From NCBI RefSeq assembly GCF_051401765.1, contig NW_027480423.1, positions 1,922,001 to 1,986,000 on the forward strand: a stretch of DNA of 64,000 nucleotides, given 5' to 3'. How positions within the stretch are numbered: the first letter of the stretch is position 1; every line of letters begins with the position of its first letter. A program made the position numbers and the translations under genes. Below, piece by piece: positions 48,209-62,010 of the stretch. The notes beneath the pieces were generated by a model that worked only from the letters and a program-made list of their open reading frames with translations, was not told where the DNA came from and searched no databases. This DNA comes from Calliopsis andreniformis (lineage: Eukaryota > Arthropoda > Insecta > Hymenoptera > Andrenidae).

Positions 48209-51200
48209 ACTCTAGGGCGTTGCGGCACCTGATCGAATAGCTAGGGCCTTAGAAGTCCACGCCCGAAGCATTAAATACAAAATAAATAGAACAGCTTTTC
48301 CATCGTATAAAACTAATAATTGCAACCAGTGTGAAAGTTATGGTCATTTCTACGTTCCGGGCAACCTAGGCTTCACTCTATGGCGTTCTTCCACCACATC
48401 GAATAGCAACGGGCTCAGAAGTCAACGCCAGAAACTTAAATACAATATAAATATAACAGTTTTTCCATCGTATAAAACGAATAATAGCTACCAGAGTGAA
48501 AGTTATGGTCATTTCTACGTTCCGGGCAACCTAGGCTTCACTCTACGGTGATGCTCCACCAGATCAAACAGTTAGGGCCTTAGAAGTCAACGCCCGAAGC
48601 ATAAAATACAAAATAAATAGAACGGTTTTTCCATAGTAGAAAACGAATAATTGCTGCCAGTGTAAAAGTTATGGTCATTTCTACGTTCCGGGCAACCTAG
48701 ACTTCACCCTAGCGCGTTGTACCAGCAGATCGAATAGTTAGGGCCTAAGAAGTGAACGCCCGAAGCATAAAATGCAATAAAAATACAACAGTTTTTCCAT
48801 CGTATATCAGGATTTATTGCAACCAGTTTGAAAGTGATGGTCATTTCTACGTTACGGGCAACCTAGGCTTCACACTAGGGCGTTGCTCCACTAGATCGAA
48901 TAGCTAGAGCCTTAGAAGTCAACGCCAGAAGCATAAAATACGATATAAATACAACAGCTTTTCCATCGTATAAAAGGAATAATTGCAAACAGTGTGAAAG
49001 TAGTGGTCATTTCTACGTTCCGGGCAACCTAGGTTTCACTCCAGGGCGTTGCTCCACCACGTCGGATAGTTACGGCCTAAGAAGTCAACGCCAGAAGCAT
49101 AAAATACGATAAAGATGCAACAGTTTTTCCATCGTATAAAACGAATAATTGCAACCAGTGTGAAAGTGATGGTCATTTCTACATTCCGAGCAACCTAGTC
49201 TTCACTCTAGGGCGTTGTTCCACCGGATCGAATAGTTAGGGCCTAAGAAGTGAACGCCAGAAGCATAAAATACGATATAAATACAACAGCTTTTACATCG
49301 TATAAAACGAATAATTGCAACCAGTGTGGAAGTTATGGTCATTGCTACGTTCCGGGCAACCTAGGCTTCACTCTAGGGCGTTGCTCGACCAGATCGAATA
49401 GCTAGGGCCTTAGAAGTCAACGCCCGAAGCATAAAATACAAAATAAATAGAACAGCTTTTCCATCGTATAAAACGAATAATTGCTACCAGTGTGAAAGTT
49501 ATGGTCATTGCTACGTTCCGCGCATCCTACCCTTCACCATAGGGCGTTGCACCACCAGATCGAATAGACACGGCCTTAGAAGTCAGCGCCAGAAGCAGAA
49601 AATACAATAAAGATGCAACAGCTTTCCATCGTTTAACAGGAATAACTGCAACCAGTGTGAATGTACTGGCCATTTCTACGTTCCGGATAACCTAGGTTTC
49701 ACTCTAGGGCGTTGCTCTACCAGATCGAATAGATAGGGACTTAGAATTCAACGCCAGAAGGATAAAATACAATATAAGTACAACAGTTATTCCATCGTAT
49801 AAAACGAATAGTTGCAAACATTTTAAAAGTAATGGTCACTTCTACGTTCCGGGCAACCTAGGCGTCACTATAGGGCGTTGCTCCACCACATCTGAGAGCT
49901 ACGGCCTTAGAAGTCAACGCCAGAGGCATAAAATACAATATAAATACAACAGCTTTTCCATCGTACAAAATGAATAATAGCAAACAGTGTGAAAGTAATT
50001 GTCATTTCTACGTTCCGGGCAGCCTAGGTTTCACTCTACGTCGTTGCTCCACCTGATCAAATAGCTAGCGACATAGAATTAAACGCCAGAAGCATAGAAT
50101 ACAATAAAAATACATCAGTTTTTCCATCGTATAACAGGAATAATTGCAACCAGTGTGAATGTAATGGTCATTTCTACGTTCCGGGCAACCTAGGTTTCAC
50201 TCTAGGGCGTTGCTCCACCAGGTCGAATAGTTAGGGCCTAAGAAGTCAACGCCAGAAGCATAAAATACGATATAAATAAAACAGATTTTACATCGTATAA
50301 AACGAATAATAGCAACCAGTGTGAAAGTTATGGTCATTTCAACGTTCCGGGCAATCTAGGCTTCACTCTAGGGCGTTGCTCCACCAGATCAATCAGTTAG
50401 GGCCTTAGAAGTCAACGCCAGAAGCATAAAATACAATATAAATATAAGAGACTTTCCATCGTAAAAAACGAAAGATATCAACCAGTGTGAAAGTTATGGT
50501 CATTTCTACGTTCCGGGCAACCTAGGTTTCACTCTACGTCGTTGCTCCACCTGATGAAATAGCTAGCGACATAGAATTAAACGCCAGAAGCATAGAATAC
50601 AATAAAAATACATCAGTTTTTCCATCGTATAACAGGAATAATTGCAACCAGTGTGAATGTAATGGTCATTTCTACGTTCCGGGCAACCTAGGCTTCACTC
50701 TAGGGCGTTGCTCGACCAGATCGAATAGCTAGGGCCTTAGAAGTCAACGCCAGAAGCATAAAATACGATATAAATACAACAGCTTTTCCATCGTATAAAC
50801 CGAATAATTGCAACCAGTGTGAAAGTTATGATCATTTCTACTTTCCCGGCAACCTAGGCTTCACCCTAGGGCGTTGTTCCAACAGATCAATCAGTTAGGG
50901 CCTTAGAAGTGAATGCCCGAAACATAACATGCAGTAAAAATACAACAGCTTTTCCATCGTATAGCAGGAATAATTTGCAACCAGTGTGAAGGTTATGGTC
51001 GTATCTACGTTCCGGGCAACCTAGGCATCACTGTAGGGCGTTGCTCCACCAGATCGAATAGTTTGGTCCTTAGAAGTCAACGCCAGAAGCATAAAATACG
51101 ATATAAATACAACAGCTTTTCAATCGTATAAAAGGAATACTTGCAAACAGTGTGAAAGTAATGGTCATTCCTTCGTTCCGGGCAACATAGGCTTCACTGT

Positions 51201-51649
51201 ATGGCGCTCTTCCACCACATCGAATAGCTACGGCCTCAGAAGTCAACGCCAGAAATCTTAAAATACAATATAAATATAACAGTTTTTCCATCGTATAAAA
51301 CGAATAATTGCTACCAGTGTAAAAGTTATGGTCATTTCTACGTTCCGGTCAGCCTAGGCTTCACCCTAGGCCGTTGTTCCACCAGATCGAATAGTTAGGG
51401 CCTTAGAAGTCAACGCCCGAAGCTTAAAATACAAAATAAATAAAACAATTTTTCCATCGTATAAAACGAAAAATTGCTACCAGTGTGAAAGTTATGGTCA
51501 TTTCTACGGTCCGCGCAATCTGGGCTTTACCCTAGGGGTTGTTCCACCAGATGGAATAGTTAGGGCCTAAGAATTCAACGCCAGAAGCATAAAAAACGAT
51601 ATAAATACAACAGCTTTTCCATCGTATAAAACGAATAATTGCAACCAGT
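48208..51649. repeat. Block S (3.44 kb), copy 2
   Basis: It is identical to 42,895-46,336 in every stretch compared, including unusual indels. It lies 5,313 bp (32 monomers plus one base) downstream. Confidence 0.93.
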
Positions 51650-53589
51650 GTGGAAGTTATGATCATTTCTACTTTCCCGGCAACCTAGGCTTCACCCTAG
51701 GGCGTTGTTCCAACAGATCGAATAGTTAGGGCCTAAGAAGTGAACGCCAGAAGCAGAAAATACGATATAAATGCAACAGCTTTTCCATCGTATAAAAGGA
51801 ATAATTGACACCAGTACGAAACTTATGGCCATTTCAACGTTCCGGGCAATCTAGGCTTCACTGTATGGCGTTCTTCCACCACATCGAATAGCTAGGGCCT
51901 CAGAAGTCCACGCCTGAAGCATAAAATACAATATAAATATAACAGTCTTTCCATCGTATAAAACGAAAGATAGCAACCAGTGTGAAAGTTATGGTCATTT
52001 CTACGTTCCGGGCAACCTAGGCTTCACTCTAGGGCGTTGCTCCACCAGATCGAATAGGTAGGGCCTCAGAAGTCAACGCCCGAAGCATAAAATACAAAAT
52101 AAATAGAACAGTTTTTCCATCGTATAAAACGAATAATTGCTAACAGTGTGAAAGTTATGGTCATTTCTACGTTCCGCGCAACCTGGGCTTTACCCTAGGG
52201 CGTTGTTCCACCAGATGGAATAGCTAGGGACTTAGAATTCAACGCCATAAGAATAAAATACAATATAAGTACAACAGTTTTTCCATCGTATAAAATGAAT
52301 AATTGCAACCAGTGTGAAAGTTATGGTCATTTCTACATTCCGCGGAACCTGGACTTCACTCTAGGGCGTTGCTCCACCTGATCGAATAGTTAGGGCCTTA
52401 GAAGTCAACGCCAGAAGCAAAAAATACAATAATAATGCAACAGTTTTTCCATCGTATAACAGGAATAACTGCAAACAGTGGGAAAGTACTGGTCATACCT
52501 ACGTTCCGTTTAACCCAGGTTTCACTCTAGGGCGTTGCTCCACCAGATCGAATAGCTAGGGACTTAGAATTCAACGCCATAAGAATAAAATACAATATAA
52601 ATATAACAGTTTTTCCATCGTATAAAACGAATAATAGCAACCAGTGTGAAAGTTATGGTCATTTCAACGTTCCGGGCAATCTAGGCTTCACTCTAGGGCG
52701 TTGCTACACCAGATCAATCAGTTAGGGCCTTAGAAGTCAACGCCCGAAGCATAAAATGCATAATAAATAGAACAGTTTTTCCATTGTATAAAACGAATAA
52801 TTGCTACCAGTGTGAAGGTTATGGTCATTTCTACGTTCCGGGCAACCTAGGCTTCACCCTAGGGCGTTGTTCCACCAGATCGAATAGTTAGGGCCACAGA
52901 AGTCAACGCCAGAAGCATAAAATACGATATAAATACAGCAGCTTTTCCATCGTATAAAACAAATAATTGCAACCAGTGTGATAGTTATGCTCATTTCTAC
53001 GTTCCGGGCAACCTAGGCTTCACCCTAGGGCGTTGCTCCAACAGATTGAATAGTTAGGGCCTTAAATGTCAATGCCAGAAGCATAAAATGCATTAAAATA
53101 CAACAGTTTTTCCATCGTATAACAGGAATAATTGCAACCAGTGTGAAAGTAATGGTCATTTCTACGTTCCGGGCTACCTAGGCTTCACTCTAGGGCGTTG
53201 CTCCACCACATCGAATAGTTAGGTCATAAGAAGTCAACGCCAGAAGCATAAAATACGATATAAATACAACAGCTTTTCCATCGTAGAAAACGAACAATTG
53301 CAACCAGTGTGAAAGTTATGGTTATTTCTACATTCCGAGCAACCTAGGCTTCACTCTAGGGCGTTGCTCCACCAGATCCAATAGTTAGGGCCTTAGAAGT
53401 CAACGCCCGAAGCATAAAATACAAAATAAATAGAACAGTTTTTCCATCGTATAAAACGAATAATTGCTACCAGTGTGAAAGTTATGGTCATTTCCACGTT
53501 CCGGGCAACCTAGGCTTCACCCTAGGGCGTTGTTCCACCAGATCGAATAGTTAGGGCCACAGAAGCCAACGCCAGAAGCATAAATTACG
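51100..53589. repeat. 15-monomer higher-order repeat (2,490 bp), copy 1
   Basis: It runs from AACAGCTTTTCAATCG to the next occurrence of the same point. It includes the tail of block S and all of block R (AGCAAAAAATACAATAATAATGC near 52,420). It is followed in tandem by copy 2 at exactly +2,490. Confidence 0.91.
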
Positions 53590-56079
53590 ATATAAATACA
53601 ACAGCTTTTCAATCGTATAAAAGGTATACTTGCAAACAGTGTGAAAGTAATGGTCATTCCTTCGTTCCGGGCAACATAGGCTTCACTGTATGGCGCTCTT
53701 CCGCCACATCGAATAGCTACGGCCTCAGAAGTCAACGCCAGAAATCTTAAAATACAATATAAATATAACAGTTTTTCCATCGTATAAAACGAATAATTGC
53801 TACCAGTGTAAAAGTTATGGTCATTTCTACGTTCCGGTCAGCCTAGGCTTCACCCTAGGCCGTTGTTCCACCAGATCGAATAGTTAGGGCCTTAGAAGTC
53901 AACGCCCGAAGCTTAAAATACAAAATAAATAAAACAATTTTTCCATCGTATAAAACGAAAAATTGCTACCAGTGTGAAAGTTATGGTTATTTCTACGGTC
54001 CGCGCAATCTGGGCTTTACCCTAGGGCGTTGTTCCACCAGATGGAATAGTTAGGGCCTAAGAATTCAACGCCAGAAGCATAAAAAACGATATAAATACAA
54101 CAGCTTTTCCATCGTATAAAACGAATAATTGCAACCAGTGTGGAAGTTATGATCATTTCTACTTTCCCGGCAACCTAGGCTTCACCCTAGGGCGTTGTTC
54201 CAACAGATCGAATAGTTAGGGCCTAAGAAGTGAACGCCAGAAGCAGAAAATACGATATAAATGCAACAGCTTTTCCATCGTATAAAAGGAATAATTGACA
54301 CCAGTACGAAACTTATGGCCATTTCAACGTTCCGGGCAATCTAGGCTTCACTGTATGGCGTTCTTCCACCACATCGAATAGCTAGGGCCTCAGAAGTCCA
54401 CGCCTGAAGCATAAAATACAATATAAATATAACAGTCTTTCCATCGTATAAAACGAAAGATAGCAACCAGTGTGAAAGTTATGGTCATTTCTACGTTCCG
54501 GGCAACCTAGGCTTCACTCTAGGGCGTTGCTCCACCAGATCGAATAGGTAGGGCCTCAGAAGTCAACGCCCGAAGCATAAAATACAAAATAAATAGAACA
54601 GTTTTTCCATCGTATAAAACGAATAATTGCTAACAGTGTGAAAGTTATGGTCATTTCTACGTTCCGCGCAACCTGGGCTTTACCCTAGGGCGTTGTTCCA
54701 CCAGATGGAATAGCTAGGGACTTAGAATTCAACGCCATAAGAATAAAATACAATATAAGTACAACAGTTTTTCCATCGTATAAAATGAATAATTGCAACC
54801 AGTGTGAAAGTTATGGTCATTTCTACATTCCGCGGAACCTGGACTTCACTCTAGGGCGTTGCTCCACCTGATCGAATAGTTAGGGCCTTAGAAGTCAACG
54901 CCAGAAGCAAAAAATACAATAATGATGCAACAGTTTTTCCATCGTATAACAGGAATAACTGCAAACAGTGGGAAAGTACTGGTCATACCTACGTTCCGTT
55001 TAACCCAGGTTTCACTCTAGGGCGTTGCTCCACCAGATCGAATAGCTAGGGACTTAGAATTCAACGCCATAAGAATAAAATACAATATAAATATAACAGT
55101 TTTTCCATCGTATAAAACGAATAATAGCAACCAGTGTGAAAGTTATGGTCATTTCAACGTTCCGGGCAATCTAGGCTTCACTCTAGGGCGTTGCTACACC
55201 AGATCAATCAGTTAGGGCCTTAGAAGTCAACGCCCGAAGCATAAAATGCATAATAAATAGAACAGTTTTTCCATTGTATAAAACGAATAATTGCTACCAG
55301 TGTGAAGGTTATGGTCATTTCTACGTTCCGGGCAACCTAGGCTTCACCCTAGGGCGTTGTTCCACCAGATCGAATAGTTAGGGCCACAGAAGTCAACGCC
55401 AGAAGCATAAAATACGATATAAATACAGCAGCTTTTCCATCGTATAAAACAAATAATTGCAACCAGTGTGATAGTTATGCTCATTTCTACGTTCCGGGCA
55501 ACCTAGGCTTCACCCTAGGGCGTTGCTCCAACAGATTGAATAGTTAGGGCCTTAAATGTCAATGCCAGAAGCATAAAATGCATTAAAATACAACAGTTTT
55601 TCCATCGTATAACAGGAATAATTGCAACCAGTGTGAAAGTAATGGTCATTTCTACGTTCCGGGCTACCTAGGCTTCACTCTAGGGCGTTGCTCCACCAGA
55701 TCGAATAGTTAGGTCATAAGAAGTCAACGCCAGAAGCATAAAATACGATATAAATACAACAGCTTTTCCATCGTAAAAAACGAACAATTGCAACCAGTGT
55801 GAAAGTTATGGTTATTTCTACATTCCGAGCAACCTAGGCTTCACTCTAGGGCGTTGCTCCACCAGATCCAATAGTTAGGGCCTTAGAAGTCAACGCCCGA
55901 AGCATAAAATACAAAATAAATAGAACAGTTTTTCCATCGTATATAACGAATAATTGCTACCAGTGTGAAAGTTATGGTCATTTCCACGTTCCGGGCAACC
56001 TAGGCTTCACCCTAGGGCGTTGTTCAACCAGATCGAATAGTTAGGGCCACAGAAGCCAACGCCAGAAGCATAAATTACG
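53590..56079. repeat. 15-monomer higher-order repeat (2,490 bp), copy 2
   Basis: This is the tandem copy of 51,100-53,589. It differs near its left end (AAAGGTATAC, CTTCCGCCAC, no two-base deletion), where it matches 46,951-47,503 better. It then continues past the repeat boundary into AAATTACGATACAAATACAGC, as at 42,790. Confidence 0.91.
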
Positions 56080-56900
56080 ATACAAATACAGCAGCTTTTC
56101 CATCGTATAAAACGAATAACTGCAACCAGTGTGGAAGTTATGGTCATTTCTACATTTCGAGCAACCTAGGCTTCACTCTAGGGCGTTGCGGCACCTGATC
56201 GAATAGCTAGGGCCTTAGAAGTCCACGCCCGAAGCATTAAATACAAAATAAATAGAACAGCTTTTCCATCGTATAAAACTAATAATTGCAACCAGTGTGA
56301 AAGTTATGGTTATTTCTACGTTCCGGGCAACCTAGGCTTCACTGTATGGCGTTCTTCCACCACAACGAAGAGCTACGGCCTCAGAAGTCAACGCCTGAAG
56401 TATAAAATACAATAAAACTACAACAGTCTTTCCATCCTATAACAGGAATAATAGCAACCCGTGTGAAAGTGATGGTCATTTCTACGTTCCAGGCAACCTA
56501 GGCTGTACTCTAGGTCGTTGCTCCACCAGATCGAGTGGTTAGAGCCTTAGAAGTCAACGGCCGAAGCATAAAATACAAAATAAATAAAACAGTTTTTCCA
56601 TCGTATAAAACGAATGATAGCAACCAGTGTGAAAGTTATGGTCATTTCTACGTTCCGGGCAACCTAGGCTTCACTCTACGGCGATGCTCCTCCAGATCAA
56701 ACAGTTAGGGCCTTAGAAGTCAACGCCAGAAGCATAAAATACAATATAAATACAACAGTTTTTCCATCATATAAAACGAATGATAGCAACCAGTGTGAAA
56801 GTTATGGTCATTTCTACGTTCCGGGCAACCTAGGCTTCACTCTAGGGCGTTGTGCCACCTGATCGTATAGCTAGGGCCTTAGAAGTCCACGCCCGAAGCA
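56080..56900. repeat. Block R to S transition and mixed monomers
   Basis: It starts like 42,790-43,040 (GTTGCGGCACCTGATCG near 56,182, AAAACTAATAATTGC). It then departs from block S with a type 2 relative and two monomers carrying ACGAATGATAGCAACC. Confidence 0.8.
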
Positions 56901-59050
56901 TTAAATACAAAATAAATAGAACAGCTTTTCCATCGTATAAAACGAATAATTGCTACCAGTGTGAAAGTTATAGTCATTGCTACGTTCCGCGCATCCTACC
57001 CTTCACCATAGGGCGTTGCTCCAGCAGATCGAATAGACACGGCCTTAGAAGTCAGCGCCAGAAGCAGAAAATACAATAAAGATGCAACAGCTTTCCATCG
57101 TTTAACAGGAATAACTGCAACCAGTGTGAATGTACTGGCCATTTCTACGTTCCGGATAACCTAGGTTTCACTCTAGGGCGTTGCTCTACCAGATCGAATA
57201 GATAGGGACTTAGAATTCAACGCCAGAAGGATAAAATACAATATAAGTACAACAGTTATTCCATCGTATAAAACGAATGGTTGCAAACATTTTAAAAGTA
57301 ATGGTCACTTCTACGTTCCGGGCAACCTAGGCGTCACTATAGGGCGTTGCTCCACCACATCTAAGAGCTACGGCCTTAGAAGTCAACGCCAGAAGCATAA
57401 AATACAATATAAATACAACAGCTTTTCCATCGTACAAAATGAATAATAGCAAACAGTGTGAAAGTAATTGTCATTTCTACGTTCCGGGCAACCTAGGTTT
57501 CACTCTACGTCGTTGCTCCACCTGATCAAATAGCTAGCGACATAGAATTAAACGCCAGAAGCATAGAATACAATAAAAATACATCAGTTTTTCCATCGTA
57601 TAACAGGAATAATTGCAACCAGTGTGAATGTAATGGTCATTTCTACGTTCCGGGCAACCTAGGTTTCACTCTAGGGCGTTGCTCCACCAGGTCGAATAGT
57701 TAGGGCCTAAGAAGTCAACGCCAGAAGCATAAAATACGATATAAATAAAACAGATTTTACATCGTATAAAACGAATAATAGCAACCAGTGCGAAAGTTAT
57801 GGTCATTTCAACGTTCCGGGCAATCTAGGCTTCACTCTAGGGCGTTGCTCCACCAGATCAATCAGTTAGGGCCTTAGAAGTCAACGCCAGAAGCATAAAA
57901 TACAATATAAATATAACAGACTTTCCATCGTAAAAAACGAAAGATATCAACCAGTGTGAAAGTTATGGTCATTTCTACGTTCCGGGCAACCTAGGTTTCA
58001 CTCTACGTCGTTGCTCCACCTGATCAAATAGCTAGCGACATAGAATTAAACGCCAGAAGCATAGAATACAATAAAAATACATCAGTTTTTCCATCGTATA
58101 ACAGGAATAATTGCAACCAGTGTGAATGTAATGGTCATTTCTACGGTCCGGGCAACCTAGGCTTCACTCTAGGGCGTTGCTCGACCAGATCGAATAGCTA
58201 GGGCCTTAGAAGTCAACGCCAGAAGCATAAAATACGATATAAATACAACAGCTTTTCCATCGTATAAACCGAATAATTGCAACCAGTGTGAAAGTTATGG
58301 TCATTTCTACGTTCCGGGCAACCTAGGCTTCCCCCTAGGGCGTTGCTCCAACAAATTGCACAGTTAGGGCCTTAGAAGTCAATGCCCGAAGCATAACATG
58401 CAGTAAAAATACAACAGCTTTTCCATCGTATAGCAGGAATAATTTGCAACCAGTGTGAACGTTATGGTCGTATCTACGTTCCGGGCAACCTAGGCATCAC
58501 TGTAGGGCGTTGCTCCACCAGATCGAATAGTTTGGTCCTTAGAAGTGAACGCCAGAAGCATAAAATACGATATAAATACAACAGCTTTTCCATCGTATAA
58601 AAGGAATAATTGACACCAGTATGAAACTTATGGTCATTTCTACGTTCCGTGCAACCTAGGCTTCACTGTATGGCGCTCTTCCGCCACATCGAATAGCTAC
58701 GGCCTCAGAAGTCAACGCTAGAAATCTTAGAATACAATATAAATATAACAGTTTTTCCATCGCATAAAACGAATAATTGCTACCAGTGTAAAAGTTATGG
58801 TCATTTCTACGTTCCGGGCAGCCTAGGCTTCACCCTAGGCCGTTGTTCCACCAGATCGAATAGTTAGGGCCTTAGAAGTCAACGCCCGAAGCTTAAAATA
58901 CAAAATAAATAAAACAGTTTTTCCATCGTATAAAACGAAAAATTGCTACCAGTGTGAAAGTTATGGTCATTTCTACGGTCCGCGCAATCTGGGCTTTACC
59001 CTAGGGCGTTGTTCCACCAGATGGAATAGTTAGGGCCTAAGAAGTCAACG
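56900..59050. repeat. Block S, partial and diverged copy 3
   Basis: It matches 44,118-46,268 at offset 12,782 (77 monomers): GCATCCTACCC, CTTTCCATCGTTTAACAGG, ATTTTAAAAGTAATGG, AATTTGCAACC. It shows more single-base differences than copies 1 and 2 do from each other, and it lacks the two-base deletion near the end. Confidence 0.88.
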
Positions 59051-61340
59051 CCAGAAGCATAAACAACGATATAAATACAACAGCTTTTCCATCGTATAAA
59101 ACGAATAATTGCAACCAGTGTGGAAGTTATGGTCATTTCTACATTTCGAGCAACCTAGGCTTCAGTCTAGGGCGTTGCTCCACCAGATGGAATAGTTAGG
59201 GCCTAAGAAGTCAACACCAGAAGCATAAAATACAATATAAATACAACAGTTTTTCCATTGTATAAAACGAATAATTGCTACCAGCGTAAAAGTTATGGTC
59301 ATTTCTACGGTCCGGGCAACCTAGGCTTCACTCTAGGCCGTTGTTCCACCAGATCGAATAGTTAGGGCCTAAGAAGTGAACGCCAGAAGCATAAAATACA
59401 ATATAAATACAACAGTTTTTCCATCATATAAAACGAATGATAGCAACCAGTGTGAAAGTTATGGTCATTTCTACGTTCCGGGCAACCCAGGCTGCACTCT
59501 AGGGCGTTGCTCCACCAGATCGAATAGTTAGGGCCTTGGAAGTCAACGCCCGAAGCATATAATGCAAAATAAATAAAACAGTTTTTCCATCGTATAAAAC
59601 GAAAAATTGCAATCAGTGTGAAAGATATGGACATTTCTACGATCCGGGCTACCTAGGCTTCACTCTAGGGCGCTGCTCCACCAGATCGAATAGTTAGGGC
59701 CATAGAAGTCAACGCCCGAAGCATAAAATACAAAATAAATAGAACAGCTTTTCCATCGTATAAAACGAATAATTGCTACCAGTGTGAAAGTTATGGTCAT
59801 TTCTACTTTCCGGGCAACCTACGCTTCCCCCTACGGCGTCGATCCACCAGATTGAATAGTCAGGGCCTAAGAAGTCAACGCCCGAAGCATAAAGCGCAAT
59901 AAAAATACAACAGTTTTTCCATCGTACATCAGGATTAATTGCAACCAGTTTGAAAGTGATGGTCATTTCTACGTTCCGGGCAACCTAGGCTTCACTCTAG
60001 GGCGTTACTCCACTAGATCGAATAGCTAGAGAATTAGAAGTCAACGCCAGAAGCATAAAATACGATATAAATACAACAGCTTTTCCATCGTATAAAAGGA
60101 ATAATTGCAAACAGTGTGAAAGTAATGGTCATTTCTACGTTCCGGGCAACCTAGGCTTCACTCTAGGGCGTTGCTCCACTAGATCGAATGGCTAGGGCCT
60201 TAGAAGTCAACACCAGAAGCATAAAATACGATATAAAAACAACAGCTTTTCCATCGTATCAAACGAATAATTGCAACCAGTGTGAAAGTTATGGTCATTT
60301 CTACATTCCGAGCAACCTAGGCTTCACTCTAGGGCGTTGCTCCAACAGATTGAATAGTTAGGGCCTTAGAAGTCAACGCCCGAAGCATAAAATGCAATAA
60401 AAATACAACAGTTTTTCCATCGTATAACAGGATTAATTGCAAACAGTTTGAAAGTGATGGTCATTTCTACGTTCCGAGCAACCTAGGCTTCACTCTAGGG
60501 CATTGTTCCACTAGATCGAATAGCTAGGGCCTTAGAAGTCAACGGCAGAGGCATAAAATACAATATAAATACAACATCTTTTCCATCCTAAAAAACGAAT
60601 AAATGCAACCAGTGTGAATGTTATGGTTATTTCTACATTTCGAGCAACCTAGGCTTCACTCTAGGGCGTTGCTCCACCAGATCGAATAGTTACGGCCTTA
60701 GAAGTCAAAGCCAGAAGCATAAAATACGATATAAATACAACAGCTTTTGCATCGTATAAAAGGAATAATTGCAAACAGTGTGAAAGTATTTGTTATTTCT
60801 ACGTTCCGGGCAACCTAGGCCTCACTCTAGGGCGTTGCTCCAACAGATCAAACAGTTAGGGCCTTAGAAGTCAACGCCCGAAGCATAAAGTACAAAATAA
60901 AAAGAACAGTTTTTCGATTGTATAAAACGAATAATTGCTACCAGTGTAAAAGTTATGGTCATTTCTACGTTCCGGGCAACCCAGGCTTCACCCTAGGGCG
61001 TTGTTCCACCAGATCGAATAGTTAGGGCCTAAGAAGTGAACGCCAGAAGCATAAAATACAATATAAATACAACAGTTTTTCCATCGTGTAAAACGAATAA
61101 TTGCAACCAGTGTGAAAGTTATGGTCATTTCTACATTCCGAGCAACCTAGGCTTCACTCTAGGGCGTTGCTCCACCAGACCGAATAGTTAGGTCCTTAGA
61201 AGTCATCGCCAGAAGCATAAAATACGATATAAATACAGCAGCTTTTCCATCGTATAAAAGGAGTAATTGCAAACAGTGTGAAAGTAATGGTCATTTCTAC
61301 GTTCCGGGCAACCTAGGCTTCAGTCTACGGCGTTGTTCCA
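59050..61340. repeat. Mixed monomers
   Basis: About fourteen monomers, rich in type 5 (ACGATATAAATAC) with some types 1 and 3. No block copy longer than two monomers was pinned down. Minus-strand frames of 85-90 codons near 59,362-59,966 are repeat by-products. Confidence 0.75.
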
Positions 61341-62010
61341 CCAGATCGAATAGTTAGGGCCTAAGAAATCAACACCAGAAGAATAAAATACAAAATAAGT
61401 ACAACAGCCTTTACACCGTATAAAACGAATAATTGCAACCTGTGTGAAGGTTATGGTCATATCTACGTTCCGGGCAACCTAGGCTTCACCCTAGGGCGTT
61501 GTACCACCAGATCGAATAGTTAGGGCCTAAGAAGTGAACGCCAGAAGCATAAAATACAATATAAATACAACAGTTTTTCCATCGTATAAAACGAATAATT
61601 GCAACCAGTGTGAAAGATATGGTCATTTCTACATTTCGAGCAACCTAGGCTTCACTCTAGGGCGTTGCTCCACCTGATCGAATAGTTAGGGCCTTAGAAG
61701 TCAACGCCAGAAGCATAAAATACAATATAAATACAACAGTTTTTCCACCATATAAAACGAATAATTGCAACCAGTATGAAAGTTATCGTCATTTCTACGT
61801 TCCGCGCAATCTTGGCTTTACCCTAGGGCGTTGTTCCACCAGATGGAATAGTTAGGGCCTAAGAAGTCAACGCCAGAGGCATAAAATACGATATAAATAC
61901 AACAGTTTTTCCACCATATAAAACGAATAATTGCAACCAGTATGAAAGTTACGGTCATTTCTACTTTCCGGGCTACCTAGGGTTCACCCTAGGGCGTTGC
62001 TCCGACAGAG
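61340..62010. repeat. 11/12-monomer repeat, copy 1
   Basis: The left part (AAATCAACACCAGAAGAATA at about 61,365) recurs at +1,826 (11 monomers). The right part (from about 61,506) recurs at +1,992 (12 monomers). One monomer therefore separates the copies in length. Confidence 0.87.
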
